Positions 1 to 7,939 of a stretch of 16,148 bases of DNA are shown in pieces. The notes beneath the pieces are model-generated. The model was not told where the DNA came from, did no database searches, and saw only the letters and a program-made list of their open reading frames with translations. Made by a program: the position numbers and the translations under genes. This DNA is from Gammaproteobacteria bacterium. GTDB taxonomy: Bacteria > Pseudomonadota > Gammaproteobacteria > SMWH01. Where the stretch lies: positions 1-16,148 of the forward strand of contig SMWH01000120.1 of NCBI GenBank assembly GCA_004357005.1. The letters are read 5' to 3'. Every line of letters starts with the position of its first letter. Within the stretch, counting starts at the first letter, position 1.

Positions 1-37
1 CAGGTTGACGCCAGGCACCCCGGAGCAGGCACGAATA

Positions 38-1495
38 TCACGCCGCTCCCCGGCCTCGTAACCAGGCGCCCAGGACGAGTACCAGCATGGCGCCGACGGC
101 CACCGGCCAGTCACGCCAGAGCACGTAGGGCGTAGCGCCGCTGCGGGGATGCACATAACCGGTCATCACGTACTGCTCGAACTGGGGGCTGGTCTTGAGC
201 AACTCGCCCCGGGGGTCAACGATCGCCGACACACCCGTATTGGTGGCCCGGACCAGGTAACGCTCGGTCTCCCGGGCCCGCATGCGGGCAATTTCCATAT
301 GCTGGTGGGGCGCGAAACGTCCGAACCAGGCATCGTTGGACACGTTGAGCAGCAACTGGGCCTCGGGCATCTGCCTGGCGATATCCGCGCCGAAAGCGTC
401 CTCATAACAGATCGACACAGCCACGGGCACGCCGGCGACCGTCAACAGAGGCTGATCCGGCCCACCCGGACTGAGGTCATAGCGGGGCAAATCCAGCCCC
501 GGCACCAGCGCGCTGATGACTGACTTGAACGGCCAGAACTCCCCCAGCGGCACCAGGTGCACCTTGTGGTACAGCCCTTCGCCGATGCCGGTGGCGACGA
601 AACCGTTGTAAAAGCGCAAAGGCGAAGGGTCGCGCATGGAGATTCCCAGCGCCAGGGTGGTCTCGCTTCGCCGCGCTTCACCGGCCAGCACTTCCAGATA
701 GGATTCCTGAACTTCGTCCAGCAGCACGGGAATCGCGGTCTCCGGCCAAAGCACCAAATCCGCGTCCCAGTTGTCCCGCGTCAGCTTCGCGTAGGTCTGC
801 AACTGGATGTCCCGGTATTCGGGCAACCACTTGATGTCCTGTGAGAAATTGCCCTGGATCACGGCCACGCGCAAATCGTTGCCGGCGCGTTGCGTCCACT
901 CCACGCGCTCGACCAGCGGGCCGCCCGCCACCACCACCACGATGAACAACAGCGCCGGCCAGCGCCTCCAGCCTTTGCCGTACCAGGCTACCAGTGCCAA
1001 ACCTGCCACGAGCGCCGTTGCCCAACTCACGCCGTACACCCCGACATACTCGGCGTATCCCGCGAGGGGCCCGTCGATCTGGCTGTAACCGACAGACAGC
1101 CAGGGAAAGCCTGTGAGAAACCAGCCTCTTATCCACTCCAGCAGCGCCCAGGCGGCCGGCAGCGTCCCGAGCCATAAAACCCGGCGATCGCCCCTGGCGG
1201 CAACAACCGCGAGCCAGACTCCCGTGGCAAGGAAGCCGGCAAGAATCGCGGCGAACAACGCCGTCAGCGCCACCGCGGCCGGCGCCCAGGCGTGGCCGAA
1301 CTCGTGGATGCTGTTATAGACCCACGACACGCCGACACCGAACATCGCGAAACCGAACAGCCACGCACGCCAGAATGCGCGGCGGGGACCACAGTCACTC
1401 ACCTGGTGAAACAACACCGCCAACAGCAATGGAACAAGCGGGAAAAGGCCAAAGGGTGCGTAACCCAGTGGCATGAGCGCGCCCGCGATCAGCAC
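38..1495 (-). CDS. lnt: Apolipoprotein N-acyltransferase
   Basis: Inner-membrane enzyme that transfers a fatty acyl chain from phospholipid to the N-terminal cysteine of apolipoproteins, the last step of lipoprotein maturation in Gram-negatives. The 485-aa product has the family's usual layout: hydrophobic membrane segments over roughly residues 1–192, a periplasmic carbon-nitrogen hydrolase domain from about 207 to 450, and a last membrane helix near 463–478. The catalytic triad is recognisable: Glu252 in LWPETAIP, Lys311 in YHKVHLVPLGEFWPF and Cys363 in SICYED. The start is a GTG 49 nt after the corC stop. No in-frame ATG or TTG lies between that stop and the GTG, so this is the best start, though no strong Shine-Dalgarno is evident. 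It is the last gene of the miaB–phoH–ybeY–corC–lnt block. Confidence 0.96.
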   Translation of the reverse strand: MLIAGALMPLGYAPFGLFPLVPLLLAVLFHQVSDCGPRRAFWRAWLFGFAMFGVGVSWVYNSIHEFGHAWAPAAVALTALFAAILAGFLATGVWLAVVAARGDRRVLWLGTLPAAWALLEWIRGWFLTGFPWLSVGYSQIDGPLAGYAEYVGVYGVSWATALVAGLALVAWYGKGWRRWPALLFIVVVVAGGPLVERVEWTQRAGNDLRVAVIQGNFSQDIKWLPEYRDIQLQTYAKLTRDNWDADLVLWPETAIPVLLDEVQESYLEVLAGEARRSETTLALGISMRDPSPLRFYNGFVATGIGEGLYHKVHLVPLGEFWPFKSVISALVPGLDLPRYDLSPGGPDQPLLTVAGVPVAVSICYEDAFGADIARQMPEAQLLLNVSNDAWFGRFAPHQHMEIARMRARETERYLVRATNTGVSAIVDPRGELLKTSPQFEQYVMTGYVHPRSGATPYVLWRDWPVAVGAMLVLVLGAWLRGRGAA

Positions 1496-1544
1496 GCCCA
1501 GGTCGCCGCCACGGATGAAACCGGTTCGGCCGGGTGCGTTCAGC

Positions 1545-2456
1545 TCAGTTGTCCTTTGGTGATCCCGGGTGCGATCCGGGGCCAGATTCAGGACCCAGGC
1601 GCATTTCCATCAACTGCACACGGCGCTTGTCGGCCCGCAGCACTGTGAACTGGAATCGGCCCAAATTCACCGACTCTCCACGTTCAGGCACGTGACCGAA
1701 CTCCCGAAGCACCAGCCCCCCGATCGTGTCGAAGTCCTGGTCATCGAAATCGGTCCCGAAATGTTCATTGAAGTCCTCGATGGGCATGAGAGCCTTGACG
1801 GTATAACGCTGCTCGGTGTGTTTGTAGAGGAAACCTTCTTCTTCGGGGTCGAACTCGTCATCGATCTCACCGACGATCTGTTCGAGCACGTCCTCGATGG
1901 TCACCAGGCCGGCAACGCCACCGTACTCGTCGGCCACCATGGCGATGTGGTTGCGGCTGGCCCGGAAATCACGCAGCAATACGTTCAAACGCTTGCTCTC
2001 GGGAATAAAAGTCGCGGGCCGCAGCAGCTCACGGATGTCGAATTCTTCTTTCCCATCGGACTGGTAATAGCGCAGCAAATCCTTGGCAAGCAGGAGTCCC
2101 TCGATCTCGTCCTTGTCATCACCGATGACGGGGAAACGTGAATGGCCCGACTCAACGATGATGGGGAGGATTTCCTCGGGGGCCGCGTCACGGGGAACAC
2201 AAGTCATCTGTGCCCGCGGCACCATGACATCACGTACCTGCATATCGGCGACCTGCAACGCGCCTTCGATCATCGACAGGGCTTCGCCGTCGATCACATT
2301 GCGTTGCTGTGCCACACGGGCGACTTCCAGGAACTGTGCCCGGTCGAGCGGTTCGCCCGTGAAAATGTGCGTCAGGCGCTCCAGCCAGGAGCGGGAATGA
2401 GAAGTGGATTGTTTGCGGTTGCTCCTGGGTTTGCCAGGGTAGTCGTCTTCGTCCAT
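1545..2456 (-). CDS. corC: CBS-domain protein CorC/YbeX (HlyC/CorC family)
   Basis: Cytosolic CBS-pair protein of the CorC/YbeX family, linked in enterobacteria to magnesium/cobalt efflux and to ribosome or RNA metabolism. From the ATG chosen here it is 303 aa: a short basic N-terminus, two CBS motifs (about residues 75–130 and 140–195, with DEYGG and TIEDVLEQIVGEI, both hallmarks of the family), then the C-terminal CorC_HlyC domain (about 210–290). There are no membrane segments, as expected for CorC rather than the membrane-bound HlyC/CNNM type. A GTG 15 nt upstream is in frame, but it overlaps the Shine-Dalgarno AAGGAGG (around 2470–2477), so the ATG of MDEDDYPG is preferred although the spacer is rather long (about 14 nt). 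It lies between ybeY and lnt in the conserved order. Confidence 0.94.
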   Translation of the reverse strand: MDEDDYPGKPRSNRKQSTSHSRSWLERLTHIFTGEPLDRAQFLEVARVAQQRNVIDGEALSMIEGALQVADMQVRDVMVPRAQMTCVPRDAAPEEILPIIVESGHSRFPVIGDDKDEIEGLLLAKDLLRYYQSDGKEEFDIRELLRPATFIPESKRLNVLLRDFRASRNHIAMVADEYGGVAGLVTIEDVLEQIVGEIDDEFDPEEEGFLYKHTEQRYTVKALMPIEDFNEHFGTDFDDQDFDTIGGLVLREFGHVPERGESVNLGRFQFTVLRADKRRVQLMEMRLGPESGPGSHPGSPKDN

Positions 2457-2500
2457 TGCGGTGAATATCACCTCCTTATCTGGTCAGTCTTTCGTCCGTC

Positions 2501-2526
2501 GTCATGTTTCGCCGTCATGTTTCGCC
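2501..2526. repeat. Perfect 13-bp tandem duplication across the ybeY stop
   Basis: GTCATGTTTCGCC occurs twice back to back on the plus strand (2501–2513 and 2514–2526). One copy contains the end of ybeY and its stop; the other lies in the short spacer before corC. It looks like slippage or a small duplication. No function is proposed. Confidence 0.8.
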
Positions 2527-2988
2527 ATCATTTTCGTATGGATCCGGAAAGCCCAGCCCCGCCAGCACCACCCGCTCGCGGGCTTCCATGCGGGCCGCCT
2601 GATCCGGCTCCTGATGATCGTAACCTATCAGATGCAGGACGCCATGTACCACAAGATGTGCCCAGTGGGCATCGGCCGCCTTGCCCTGATCACGCGCCTC
2701 GCGCGCGACCACGGGAGCGCAGATGACCACATCCCCCAGCAGGTCGCCCAACTGGCCGGCCGGCATGCCTTCGGGGAGGTCACAGGGAAACGCGAGCACG
2801 TTGGTCGCGCAGTCCTGGTCCCGATAGCGCTCGTTGAGGGATCGCCCTTCGATCTCGTCAACGATGCGCACCGTCAACTCGGCCTCATTTCGCTGTTCGA
2901 GGGCAGCGATCGCCCAGTCACGTATCCGGTCGGACGGTGGAACGTGCGCGGCGTCCGTCGCCAGCTGGACATCCACCTCGGCCTTCAC
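2515..2988 (-). CDS. ybeY: Endoribonuclease / rRNA maturation factor YbeY
   Basis: Single-strand-specific metallo-endoribonuclease needed for 16S rRNA 3'-end maturation and late 70S ribosome quality control. The 157-aa product carries the diagnostic zinc site as HGVLHLIGYDH, with His115, His119 and His125, plus the upstream TNVLAFP and LGDVVI strands of the fold. The start is GTG and overlaps the phoH stop in a GTGA arrangement, which implies translational coupling. The partner gene phoH is immediately upstream, as in most Proteobacteria. The stop codon lies inside a perfect 13-bp tandem duplication (2501–2526), so the last residues and the 3' spacer share sequence. Confidence 0.96.
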   Translation of the reverse strand: MKAEVDVQLATDAAHVPPSDRIRDWAIAALEQRNEAELTVRIVDEIEGRSLNERYRDQDCATNVLAFPCDLPEGMPAGQLGDLLGDVVICAPVVAREARDQGKAADAHWAHLVVHGVLHLIGYDHQEPDQAARMEARERVVLAGLGFPDPYENDGET

Positions 2989-3965
2989 TGCTCTTCTCCA
3001 CCATCCTTGTTTTCGTAAGCCTCAATAATCCGTTGTACCAGCGGGTGCCGGACCACGTCCCTGGAGGTAAAAAACGCAAAACTGATGCCGGGTACATCCC
3101 GCAACACTTCCACCACATGCCGCAAACCGGACGGCTGGTGCTTTGGCAAATCCACCTGGGTGACATCACCGGTGATCACCGCCTTCGATCCAAAACCTAT
3201 TCGGGTCAAGAACATCTTCATCTGGTCCACGGTCGTGTTCTGCGCTTCATCGAGAATGATGAAAGCGTCATTCAGGCTGCGGCCACGCATGAAAGCCAAC
3301 GGCGCAACTTCGATGATATTGCGTTCGATCAGTTTGCCGACTTTTTCAAAACCCAGCATCTCGTACAACGCGTCATACAGCGGCCTCAGATAGGGATCCA
3401 CCTTCTGCGCCATGTCACCGGGAAGGAACCCGAGACGCTCGCCCGCTTCCACCGCGGGACGCACCAACACCAGCCTCTGGGCCTGCTCCTTCTGCAGCGC
3501 CTCAACCGCGCAGGCCACCGCCAGGTAAGTTTTGCCGGTACCAGCCGGCCCAATTCCGAAATTCACGTCATCGTTGCGGATATTGTGAATATAGCGGCGC
3601 TGATTGGGTCCGCGGGGGCGGACCTGCACACGCCGGGTCCGGATAATTTCCTGTTTTTCGTCCTCGTCTTCAGCCGTCTTGAGCCGCTCCACTTCCGCAT
3701 CCTGCAGAGCCAGATTCACGCCAGCCGGGGTGAGTGTTTCCATTGAAGTGACATCGTAGAGGCTCTTCAGTACGCGCCCGGCTGCCCGCGCCGGATCCGG
3801 CTGACCGATGACCACAAAACGGTTGCCACGGTTGTTGATTTCGACGCCCAGACGCGTTTCCACTTGGCGCAGATGTTCGTCGAACTGCCCACACAGATTG
3901 GCCAACCGATCGTTGTCTTCCGGTTCCAGAGAAAACTTGCAGGTGCTGACGTCTTGTTCGGTCAT
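2985..3965 (-). CDS. phoH: PhoH-family ATPase YbeZ
   Basis: PhoH-like P-loop ATPase (YbeZ subgroup), a partner of YbeY in rRNA processing and related to the nucleotide-binding half of superfamily I helicases. The 326-aa product has Walker A GPAGTGKT at residues 139–146, Walker B AFIILDEAQNT around 234–244 and the TGDVTQVDLP motif near 265–274. An N-terminal region of about 115 residues precedes the ATPase domain, which is usual for YbeZ and distinguishes it from PhoH2 proteins with a PIN domain. The stop overlaps the ybeY start by 4 nt. Upstream, only 34 nt separate it from the miaB stop, and a MITE-like inverted repeat occupies that gap. No clear Shine-Dalgarno precedes the ATG. Confidence 0.96.
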   Translation of the reverse strand: MTEQDVSTCKFSLEPEDNDRLANLCGQFDEHLRQVETRLGVEINNRGNRFVVIGQPDPARAAGRVLKSLYDVTSMETLTPAGVNLALQDAEVERLKTAEDEDEKQEIIRTRRVQVRPRGPNQRRYIHNIRNDDVNFGIGPAGTGKTYLAVACAVEALQKEQAQRLVLVRPAVEAGERLGFLPGDMAQKVDPYLRPLYDALYEMLGFEKVGKLIERNIIEVAPLAFMRGRSLNDAFIILDEAQNTTVDQMKMFLTRIGFGSKAVITGDVTQVDLPKHQPSGLRHVVEVLRDVPGISFAFFTSRDVVRHPLVQRIIEAYENKDGGEEQ

Positions 3966-3980
3966 AAAGCGGGAACAGTC

Positions 3981-4061
3981 AAAAATGGGGACAGTTCCCT
4001 CATTTCCCCGGCGGACCGGGCGATGCCGGAACTGCAGCAGCAGGAATGAGCTTACTGTCCC
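3981..4061. repeat. MITE-like imperfect inverted repeat spanning the miaB stop
   Basis: On the plus strand, GGGACAGTTCCCTCATT (3988–4004) is the inverted partner of AATGAGCTTACTGTCCC (4045–4061), matching at 14 of 17 positions. The A-rich AAAAAT (3981–3986) lies outside one arm and GATTTT outside the other. The inner 40 nt are GC rich and partly self-complementary. The miaB stop codon lies in one arm, so the MiaB tail is encoded within the element. GGGGACAGT-type ends are reminiscent of small elements mobilised by REP-associated (IS200-like) transposases; that link is inferred. Confidence 0.5.
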
Positions 4062-5457
4062 TGCTTTCGATTTTCCTGCTGTCCTGGGTTTCGTGGAGCA
4101 TGACGACCTCGCCGCGCAGGGAATTGGCCAGCGCTTCGGTAATGCGGATATCGATGAAACGACCGGTCATGCGCGTATTGCCGTCGAAATTCACGACCCG
4201 GTTGTTCTCGGTGCGCCCGCACATTTGCCCGATCATTGGGCCAGTCATTTGCCCGCTCATTCGCGTGGCGCCCCGTTTTGATGGGCCCTCTACCAGAACC
4301 GATTCAACGCTGCCGACCATATCCGCGCTGATCGCGGCCGCCATTTCGTTGATCCGGGTCTGCAGCACCTTCAACCGCGCCTTTTTCACGTCCATCGGAA
4401 TCTCATCGGCGAAACCCGCCGCGGGTGTTCCCGGCCGGGCGCTGTAGACGAAACTGAAGGATTGGTCGAATCCGATTTCCTCGATCAGGTTCATCGTGGC
4501 GGCGAAATCTTCATCAGTTTCCCCGGGGAAGCCAACGATGAAATCCGAAGACAGGCTGATGTCAGGACGCAGCTGGCGCAATTTGCGGATCCGCGATTTG
4601 TACTCAAGCACCGTGTGATTGCGTTTCATCATCGCAAGGACGCGGTCTGACCCGCTCTGCACCGGCAGATGCAGGTGATTGGCCAGTTCTGGAACCTCCC
4701 CATAAGCCTGGATCAACCGATCGGAGAACTCCATGGGGTGCGAGGTGGTATAGCGGATCCGGCCGATCCCGTCGATGGCCGCCACGTAATGCACCAGCAG
4801 AGCCAGATCCGCGGTTTCCCCGTCATGCATCTCACCACGGTAAGCATTGACGTTCTGCCCGAGGAATGTGATCTCACGCACGTCCCGTTCGGCCAGATCC
4901 ACCGCGTCGGCAATGACGTCGTCGAAGGGGCGACTCACCTCTTCGCCGCGGGTGTAGGGAACCACACAAAAAGTGCAGTACTTGCTGCAACCTTCCATGA
5001 TGGAGACGAAAGCGGTCGGGCCTTCGACGCGCGGCGGCGGCAATTCATCGAATTTTTCGATGCTGGGAAAACTGATATCCACGACGGGCCGTCCGGTACG
5101 CCGCACCTCGTCGATCATCGCGGGAATCCGATGAAAGGTCTGGGGACCAAAGACAATATCCACATACGGCGCCCGGTCCAGAATCGCCTCGCCTTCCTGA
5201 CTGGCGACACAGCCACCCACACCGATGATCAGATCAGGATTGTTTTCCTTGAGCGGACGCCAGCGCCCCAACTGTGAGAACACCTTTTCCTGCGCCTTCT
5301 CGCGCACCGAACAGGTATTAATGAGTATGACGTCCGCATCCGACTCGGATTGGGTCATCTGCATCTGGTGGGCATCCATGAGCACATCGGCCATCTTGTC
5401 CGAGTCGTACTCGTTCATCTGGCACCCGTGGGTCTTTATGTAAAGCTTTCCGCTCAT
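4000..5457 (-). CDS. miaB: tRNA-2-methylthio-N6-dimethylallyladenosine synthase
   Basis: Radical-SAM methylthiotransferase that converts i6A37 to ms2i6A37 in tRNAs reading UNN codons. The 485-aa product shows all three parts: the N-terminal UPF0004 domain with auxiliary cluster cysteines Cys12, Cys49 and Cys83, the radical-SAM motif Cys157-x3-Cys161-x2-Cys164 in GCSKYCTFC, and a C-terminal TRAM domain (about 378–455, GRTENNRVVNF). Two oddities stand out. A two-copy 8-residue repeat (M-x-GQM, residues 400–415) sits in the TRAM domain just before GRTENNRV, where relatives have a shorter loop. The final ~30 residues, rich in Ser/Arg and then Ala/Pro, do not resemble family C-termini and are encoded by a MITE-like inverted repeat. 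Catalytic parts are intact, so it should be functional. The start MSGKLYIKTHGCQMNEYDS aligns with E. coli MiaB. Confidence 0.97.
   Translation of the reverse strand: MSGKLYIKTHGCQMNEYDSDKMADVLMDAHQMQMTQSESDADVILINTCSVREKAQEKVFSQLGRWRPLKENNPDLIIGVGGCVASQEGEAILDRAPYVDIVFGPQTFHRIPAMIDEVRRTGRPVVDISFPSIEKFDELPPPRVEGPTAFVSIMEGCSKYCTFCVVPYTRGEEVSRPFDDVIADAVDLAERDVREITFLGQNVNAYRGEMHDGETADLALLVHYVAAIDGIGRIRYTTSHPMEFSDRLIQAYGEVPELANHLHLPVQSGSDRVLAMMKRNHTVLEYKSRIRKLRQLRPDISLSSDFIVGFPGETDEDFAATMNLIEEIGFDQSFSFVYSARPGTPAAGFADEIPMDVKKARLKVLQTRINEMAAAISADMVGSVESVLVEGPSKRGATRMSGQMTGPMIGQMCGRTENNRVVNFDGNTRMTGRFIDIRITEALANSLRGEVVMLHETQDSRKIESRDSKLIPAAAVPASPGPPGK
4222..4261. repeat. In-frame 24-bp-period repeat inside miaB
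   Basis: CATTTGCCCGATCATT (4222–4237) recurs as CATTTGCCCGCTCATT (4246–4261), 24 bp apart with one mismatch. The period is a multiple of three, so the frame is kept and the protein gains an 8-residue repeat, MSGQMTGP then MIGQMCGR, in the TRAM-domain loop of MiaB. Confidence 0.75.
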
Positions 5458-5470
5458 CTTGTGTTTAATG

Positions 5471-5540
5471 GGATAGGTTCGTTTTTTTAACAGTTATTGG
5501 CTGACAGAAACGATTTTCGTTGCAAAAAACGAACCTGTCC
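5471..5540. repeat. Long inverted repeat between manC and miaB (terminator or MITE/REP-like element)
   Basis: The left arm GGATAGGTTCGTTTTTT (5471–5487) and right arm AAAAAACGAACCTGTCC (5524–5540) are complementary over 17 bp except one T:G-type position. The 36-nt loop holds a smaller hairpin, AACGA-TTT-TCGTT. In the transcribed (minus) direction the stem comes just after the manC stop and contains A/T tracts, so it could end the sugar-nucleotide transcript. It also occupies the miaB upstream region. The ACGAACCTGTCC ends resemble small repeats linked to IS200-like transposases, so a mobile origin is possible. Confidence 0.65.
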
Positions 5541-5546
5541 TGTTTT

Positions 5547-6980
5547 TCAAGCGTTTTTTTCCGTGCGGCCATAGACGTCTTCGAAACGAACGATGTCATC
5601 CTCGCCCAGGTACTCACCGCACTGGACCTCGATGATCTCCAGGTTTTCCTCGCCGGGATTTTCCAGGCGATGTTTGGTGTTCACGGGAACGTAGGCTGAT
5701 TGGTTCGCTTCAAGAAGCAACTCCTCGTCACCGATCAGAATCTTTGCGATACCGGAAACCACGGTCCAGTGTTCACTGCGCTTATGATGTAACTGCAGGG
5801 AAAGCACCTGACCGGGTTTCACGAGCAGGCGTTTGACCTTGTGCCGTCGGGATTCCTCGAGCACCGTAAAACTGCCCCAGGGCCGGCGCACGGTCTGGTG
5901 AAAAGTGGCCACGCCTTCGTTATCGGCTGTCAGGCGATCCACCACCTGACGCACATCCTGGGCCCGTTCCCGGTGGGCCACCAGAACCGCGTCCCCGGTA
6001 TCCACCACGACCAGATCATCCAGCCCCACGACGGCCACCACCCGGGTGCCTGCCTGCACATAACAGTTCCGGCTGTCCACCAGCACCGCGCGGCCAGTGG
6101 TGCGGTTACCGTCCTCGTCTGACTTGACCAGTTCGCTCACCGCGTTCCAGGAACCGATGTCATTCCAGTCGAAGTCCGCCTCTACTACCGCGGCGTTGTC
6201 CGCGTGTTCCATGACCGCGTAGTCCACGGAGATATTATTGAAGGCCTCGAACTGTTCCCGCGGCAGTTCCACCGGGTCACTGTCACGGTCGGATGCCTGC
6301 CAGCAACTCTCGGCCGTGGCGAGCATGTCTGGCTGGTGCTCGGCCAGCGCCTCAAGAAAAGCACCCGCCGTGAAACAGAACATGCCCGAGTTCCACAGGT
6401 ATTCGCCGGATTCCAGATACTCCTGCGCTGTCTTCAGGTCGGGCTTCTCCACGAAGCGTTTGACCGCCGCACCCTGCCCGTCGAGAAACGCATCCCCGCG
6501 CTGGATGTAGCCATAACCGGTTTCAGGCCGGCTCGGACGCACCCCGAAAGTCGCCAGATAACCTTCCCGGGCCAGTGCGTGGGCCACACACACCGCGGCG
6601 GAAAACCCTGCCAGGTCATCGATCAGGTGGTCGGCCGGCAACACCAGCATCACCGCATCGCTGCCATGCCGCTCCTTTATATACAGTGCCGCCATGGCAA
6701 TGGCAGGCGCGGTGTTTCGGCCCACCGGTTCCAGCAAAAAGGACAGAGTTCTGCCCTCGGCATCCGGAACGCCGTCGTACTCGTCTCGGGTGATAAAGAA
6801 GAGATCCCTCGAGGTCACCGACAACACCTCGCCCTCGCTCACGGCCACGGCACGGCGCAGCGTCTTCTGCGCCAGGCTCTCATCACCGCCCAGGCGCATG
6901 AAGGGTTTTGGATAGGCGCTGCGCGACACCGGCCACAACCGGGTCCCGCTTCCGCCGGCGAGTATCAGGGGAATCAGCAT
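5547..6980 (-). CDS. Bifunctional mannose-1-phosphate guanylyltransferase / mannose-6-phosphate isomerase
   Basis: Makes GDP-mannose for exopolysaccharide, O-antigen or alginate-type polymers; the C-terminal half can also interconvert fructose-6-P and mannose-6-P (type II, as in AlgA, XanB and ManC/CpsB). The 477-aa protein opens with the nucleotidyltransferase signature LILAGGSGTRLWPVSR (residues 5–20), followed by VLPADH (113–118), FVEKP (176–180) and WNSGMF (196–201). Beyond about residue 355 is the cupin isomerase domain, with LQLHHKRSEHWTVVSG (396–410) and NTKHRLENPG (434–443) supplying metal-binding histidines. Length is usual for the fused family. It follows rfbD by 35 nt, so it is probably the last gene of the rfbBACD transcript. 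The symbol is left open because algA, xanB, manC and cpsB cannot be separated without polymer context. Confidence 0.93.
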   Translation of the reverse strand: MLIPLILAGGSGTRLWPVSRSAYPKPFMRLGGDESLAQKTLRRAVAVSEGEVLSVTSRDLFFITRDEYDGVPDAEGRTLSFLLEPVGRNTAPAIAMAALYIKERHGSDAVMLVLPADHLIDDLAGFSAAVCVAHALAREGYLATFGVRPSRPETGYGYIQRGDAFLDGQGAAVKRFVEKPDLKTAQEYLESGEYLWNSGMFCFTAGAFLEALAEHQPDMLATAESCWQASDRDSDPVELPREQFEAFNNISVDYAVMEHADNAAVVEADFDWNDIGSWNAVSELVKSDEDGNRTTGRAVLVDSRNCYVQAGTRVVAVVGLDDLVVVDTGDAVLVAHRERAQDVRQVVDRLTADNEGVATFHQTVRRPWGSFTVLEESRRHKVKRLLVKPGQVLSLQLHHKRSEHWTVVSGIAKILIGDEELLLEANQSAYVPVNTKHRLENPGEENLEIIEVQCGEYLGEDDIVRFEDVYGRTEKNA

Positions 6981-7015
6981 GTGCTTATTTTACCAGCAGT
7001 CTTCCAGAATATCGT

Positions 7016-7936
7016 TCAGGCCAGCCGTTCAACGAGCTGGTCCAGGCAATGTCGAACGGCGGTCTGCCAGGCCGGTGGCGTCCAGCCAAATTGCTCGCAA
7101 AACCGGGTGTTGTCCAGGACCGACCACGCGGGCCGGCTGGCCTTGGTGGGGAAATCCTCGCTGGTCACGGGGCTGAGCTCAGGCAGGTGCTGCACCAGCC
7201 GCAATTGCGTGGCGTATCCGAGCAGAAAGGTCGCGAAGCCGAACCAGGTGGTATAGCCTTCCGCGGTCACATTGTAGGTACCACCGGTTTTCTCCAGGGC
7301 CTGAACTGGCGAGTCCCCTTCCGCAAACGTCGACAGGGCGTGCACCGTCGCCCGGGCAATCGTATTCGCCCAGGTGGGCGTGCCGTGTTGATCGTCCACA
7401 ATATCCAGTTCGTCTTTTTCCTGGGCCAGCCGCAACATGGTCAGCAGGAAATTATGCCCGTGGGTGGAATACACCCAGCTCGTCCGCAGGGTCAAATGGG
7501 GCACACCGCTGTCGCGAATGGCGGCCTCGCCGGCCAGCTTGGTCTCTCCGTAAACATTGGCCGGATTCGTGGAAGCATTTTCGCGGTAGGGAGTGTTGGC
7601 CTTTCCATCGAACACGTAGTCCGTTGAATAGTGCACCAGCGCCGCACCGCCGATCTTGCAGGCGTTGGCCAGCACCCACACGGCTTCGGCGTTGATCTGT
7701 CGGGCCAGATCGGGTTCGTCTTCGGCTTTATCCACGGCCGTATAAGCCGCCGCGTTGACCACCAGATCGGGTTTCACATCACGCACCGCATTCACGATGG
7801 AATCCCGGGATTTCAGATCGATCACCAGATCCTGGTTTCCTTCAACGGCGGCGGACACGACCTCGCCCAGCGCAGGCAGCAGCTCGCGCAGGTCGTTTCC
7901 CACCTGGCCGTTCGCGCCGATGAGAAGAATCTTCAC
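7016..7936 (-). CDS. rfbD: dTDP-4-dehydrorhamnose reductase
   Basis: NAD(P)H-dependent reductase for the last step of dTDP-L-rhamnose synthesis. The product (306 aa from the GTG) has the Rossmann motif GANGQVG at residues 7–13 and the short-chain-dehydrogenase triad Thr105 (in YSTDYVFDGK), Tyr129 and Lys133 (YGETK). These positions fit RmlD closely. The frame also has a TTG directly after the rfbC stop, but GTG at 7936 is preferred because a GAGGG Shine-Dalgarno lies 7 nt before it. Only a few nucleotides separate it from rfbC, so the two are cotranscribed. The length (about 300 aa) is normal for the family. Confidence 0.95.
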   Translation of the reverse strand: MKILLIGANGQVGNDLRELLPALGEVVSAAVEGNQDLVIDLKSRDSIVNAVRDVKPDLVVNAAAYTAVDKAEDEPDLARQINAEAVWVLANACKIGGAALVHYSTDYVFDGKANTPYRENASTNPANVYGETKLAGEAAIRDSGVPHLTLRTSWVYSTHGHNFLLTMLRLAQEKDELDIVDDQHGTPTWANTIARATVHALSTFAEGDSPVQALEKTGGTYNVTAEGYTTWFGFATFLLGYATQLRLVQHLPELSPVTSEDFPTKASRPAWSVLDNTRFCEQFGWTPPAWQTAVRHCLDQLVERLA

Positions 7937-7939
7937 CAA

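Noticed and set aside
1..37. A gene at the left edge after lnt
   Set aside because: Only 37 nt are available and they show no supportable start, stop or motif.
2937..3746. Open frame of 269 codons on the plus strand, antisense to phoH
   Set aside because: phoH is certain from Walker motifs; the antisense product has no domain and His/Arg-rich composition.
6204..7256. Open frame of 350 codons on the plus strand, antisense to manC and the end of rfbD
   Set aside because: It crosses two well-supported genes on the other strand and has shadow composition rich in His, Arg and Gln.
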